Notes under the pieces: generated by a model | Databases searched by the model: none | Told to the model about the DNA's origin: nothing | The model's input: only the letters and a program-made list of their open reading frames with translations | Translations under genes and position numbers: made by a program | DNA from: Marinosulfonomonas sp. | GTDB taxonomy: Bacteria > Pseudomonadota > Alphaproteobacteria > Rhodobacterales > Rhodobacteraceae | NCBI GenBank assembly: GCA_002732955.1 | Contig: NVTR01000008.1 | Span: 24,794-32,765 of the forward strand | Direction: 5' to 3' | DNA length: 7,972 bases | Shown here: positions 6,207 to 7,972 of the stretch, piece after piece | How positions within the stretch are numbered: the first letter of the stretch is position 1 | How the letters are laid out: each line of letters opens with the position of its first letter

Positions 6207-6767
6207 CTACAGATTGGTGCCGCCAAGCTCTTTTTCCAACCGCTCAATGGTGTCTTTTATGGAGGGTTTGTGGGGATGTATAGCCTGCGCCGCGCGAAAT
6301 GCGTCCAGTGCCTCTTGCTGATAACCCATTTGTTCCAATATCCGGCCCAACCCCGACATCGCACCGAAATGACGCGGGTTCAGCGCCAGGGTTTGGCGGA
6401 TGTCACTTAACGACGGGCCATAAAGATCAGCCAGAAAGTACGCCGTGGCGCGGGCGTTCCAACCCTCGGCAAATTCCGGCGCATGATCCGTGAGGGCGGT
6501 AAAATGTTCAATCGCCACCTCATAATCCCCCGCCGACATCGCGGCACGCCCCCGTTCCAACAGGAAATCCATCGAATCCGAGCCGGATTTTGACCACTCA
6601 ATCCAAATTTCCTGTTCAATCCGCTGCCACTGCGGCGACTCAGGCGCTGCCAGTTCATCAAACAGTTGATCAAGCACCTCGGTTTGGGCAAACAGAGGGG
6701 AAGAAAGCACAAATATAAAGAAAAGTGCCGTAACGGTAGAATTGAGTAAGCGTGCTGCAAAAGTCAT
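6207..6767 (-). CDS. Exported TPR-repeat protein
   Basis: Protein of 186 residues with a clear N-terminal export signal: Arg6, a hydrophobic core at about 8-23, and likely cleavage after SPLFA (residue 27). It is probably periplasmic; no lipobox cysteine is present. Three consecutive 34-residue tetratricopeptide units follow at about 64-97, 98-131 and 132-165. Each has the small-residue and Pro pattern (for example SAGDYEVAIEHFTAL, then LALNPRHFGAMSGLGRILEQMGY). TPR units mediate protein-protein contacts; no catalytic domain is seen and the partner is unknown. The ATG at 6767 begins the signal peptide directly; its ribosome site is poor. It ends 20 bp before the helicase start on the same strand, so the two are probably co-transcribed, although they act in different compartments. 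It is divergent from the SCP2 gene across 72 bp. Confidence 0.85.
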   Translation of the reverse strand: MTFAARLLNSTVTALFFIFVLSSPLFAQTEVLDQLFDELAAPESPQWQRIEQEIWIEWSKSGSDSMDFLLERGRAAMSAGDYEVAIEHFTALTDHAPEFAEGWNARATAYFLADLYGPSLSDIRQTLALNPRHFGAMSGLGRILEQMGYQQEALDAFRAAQAIHPHKPSIKDTIERLEKELGGTNL

Positions 6768-6839
6768 AATAATACCGAACTTAACGTAAATACCGGGAAA
6801 ATCGAGACACCCGTGGTCACAATTTAGGGATGAGCAGAA

Positions 6840-7127
6840 ATGAGTGATGTGATAGACGCAGCCGTAAAAGCGCTTAATGACAAAATGGAAGGCGGTTTTG
6901 ATGGTACGGCCATGTTTTCCATTGAGGGTGAAGGCAACATTACGATTGACGCGGATGGCGCGCGCGCCGGGGATTCAGACGCTGAAGTTACCCTAAATGC
7001 CGACGCAGAAACATTTCAGGCGATATTGTCGGGCGACATGAACGCCACTTCCGCGTTTATGACCGGAAAGCTTTCGGTCGACGGTGATATGGGGCTGGCG
7101 ATGAAGCTCGCCGCAGTTCTGGCCTAG
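6840..7127 (+). CDS. SCP2-like sterol-carrier domain protein
   Basis: Single-domain cytoplasmic protein of 95 residues with the SCP2 sterol-carrier fold. The visible marks are the N-terminal helix (VIDAAVKALNDKM), the beta strands TAMFSIEGEGNITID and AEVTLNADAETF, and the C-terminal FMTGKLSVDGDMGLAMKL at about 73-90, the most typical part of bacterial members. The fold holds a hydrophobic tunnel for lipids or acyl groups; in bacteria the ligand is generally unknown. The start is the ATG at 6840 with AGGGA 9 nt upstream. An out-of-frame ATG at 6830 opens only a five-codon frame. The next gene, a PldB-like hydrolase, begins 3 bp after its stop, so the two are almost certainly one transcript. 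A joint role in lipid handling is an inference from this pairing. Confidence 0.9.
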   Translation: MSDVIDAAVKALNDKMEGGFDGTAMFSIEGEGNITIDADGARAGDSDAEVTLNADAETFQAILSGDMNATSAFMTGKLSVDGDMGLAMKLAAVLA

Positions 7128-7130
7128 TTC

Positions 7131-7972
7131 ATGGAAGACGCCCCCCTGTTCAACGATCTGGCCGAAGGTCCGGAAGGTGGCCGTGCCTATTGGGTAAAAG
7201 CCTCGGATGGGGTGCGGTTGCGTATTGCGTATTGGCCGGGGGGCAACAAAGGCACCGTGCTACTATTCCCCGGCCGCACCGAATATATCGAAAAATACGG
7301 CCGTGCGGCGGTTGACCTGCTGGCCCTTGGCTATAGCACGCTGGCTATAGACTGGCGCGGTCAGGGTCTGGCCGACCGGCTGACCGATGAAGCCATGCTG
7401 GGCCACGTCGACAGCTTCAACGATTTCCAGTTGGATATCGCTGCGATGACCAAACTCGCAGACAGCCTGAACTGCCCCGGCCCCCGGTATCTGGTGGGCC
7501 ATTCCATGGGTGGCTGCATCGGTCTGCGCGCGCTACACAATGGGCTGGACGTAAATGCGGTTGCATTCAGTGGGCCAATGTGGGGGCTGGCCATGGCGCG
7601 GCACCTGCGCCCGGTTGCCGGCCCGTTATCATGGTTCATGGACACTATGGGTAAAGGTAAAACTTTTGCGCCCGGCAACGGCGCTGATACTTACGTACGT
7701 ATCGCGCCATTCTTAGACAACAACCTGACATCTGACCCGGACATGTACGCCTACCTTCAAAGACAGGCTAAAGCCCATCCCGAACTGACCTTAGGCGGAC
7801 CAAGCCTGTCCTGGTTATATGAGGCGCTGCTCGAAATGGCCGAGCTGGTGAAAATGGCACCCCCACAGATCCCGACTGTGACATTTCTGGGCGGTGCGGA
7901 ACGTATCGTCGACCCGCGCCCGGTACATCTGATCATGGCACAGTGGCAGGGCGGTCATCTGGAAATTGTCCC
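7131..7972 (+). CDS. Alpha/beta hydrolase, lysophospholipase PldB-like (3' end outside window)
   Basis: The frame is open from the ATG at 7131 to the right edge (280 full codons plus two bases). The first 280 residues show an alpha/beta-hydrolase of the serine aminopeptidase S33/PldB type. FPGRTEYIEKYG (46-57) is the oxyanion-side segment, DWRGQGLADR lies at 74-83, and the nucleophile elbow is GHSMGG (123-128) with Ser125 as nucleophile. Asp271 in GGAERIVDP is the likely acid of the triad. The catalytic His is expected just beyond the edge, after GGHLEIVP. No signal peptide is present, so it is cytoplasmic. The annotation 'lysophospholipase' is common for this family, but the substrate cannot be deduced. 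The start lies 3 bp after the SCP2 stop with no strong ribosome site of its own, suggesting coupling. Confidence 0.92.
   Translation, partial: MEDAPLFNDLAEGPEGGRAYWVKASDGVRLRIAYWPGGNKGTVLLFPGRTEYIEKYGRAAVDLLALGYSTLAIDWRGQGLADRLTDEAMLGHVDSFNDFQLDIAAMTKLADSLNCPGPRYLVGHSMGGCIGLRALHNGLDVNAVAFSGPMWGLAMARHLRPVAGPLSWFMDTMGKGKTFAPGNGADTYVRIAPFLDNNLTSDPDMYAYLQRQAKAHPELTLGGPSLSWLYEALLEMAELVKMAPPQIPTVTFLGGAERIVDPRPVHLIMAQWQGGHLEIV

Noticed and set aside
5937..6410. Plus-strand frame of 157 codons over the helicase start and TPR gene
   Set aside because: Antisense shadow spanning two real genes; no domain resemblance.
6768..6839. Divergent promoter region between the TPR and SCP2 genes, with two AATACCG copies
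   Set aside because: A promoter pair must be here, but no convincing -35/-10 set is visible; two 7-mers are not significant.

Overview
The window looks like chromosomal core DNA of an alphaproteobacterium, most likely a Rhodobacterales/Roseobacter-type organism. This rests on protein character: CobT and CobS of the alphaproteobacterial kind, a CarD regulator, a SUV3-like RNA helicase followed by an S4 protein and a 7Fe ferredoxin, and a small SCP2 protein next to a PldB-like hydrolase. The species cannot be named from sequence alone. No mobile element, CRISPR array, tRNA or rRNA was seen.

Layout. (1) Positions 1-1764 hold two divergent cobalamin genes. cobT is on the minus strand and runs off the left edge; cobS is on the plus strand. 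Together they attach the lower-ligand nucleotide to the corrinoid. (2) Positions 1765-1881 lie between the convergent cobS and carD, and hold a perfect 12-bp inverted repeat and a triple 7-bp repeat. (3) carD is on the minus strand (1882-2397) behind a 257-bp leader with a candidate promoter and a tiny leader ORF. (4) A co-directional minus-strand block is read from right to left: an exported TPR protein (6767-6207), a 922-residue SUV3-like helicase (6186-3418), an S4/Hsp15-type RNA-binding protein (3417-3043) and fdxA (2993-2655). The gaps are 20, 0 and 49 bp, so this is probably an operon, possibly reading on into carD. (5) On the plus strand, divergent from the TPR gene, an SCP2-like protein (6840-7127) is followed after 3 bp by an alpha/beta hydrolase that runs off the right edge.

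Functionally the window mixes cofactor synthesis, RNA handling (helicase and S4 protein), iron-sulfur electron transfer and global transcription control (CarD). No clearly new system stands out. The points most worth checking are the perfect GCTGAG tract and charge-divided tail of the helicase, the two successive TTG starts with an abutting stop-start, the perfect hairpin between cobS and carD, and the carD leader.
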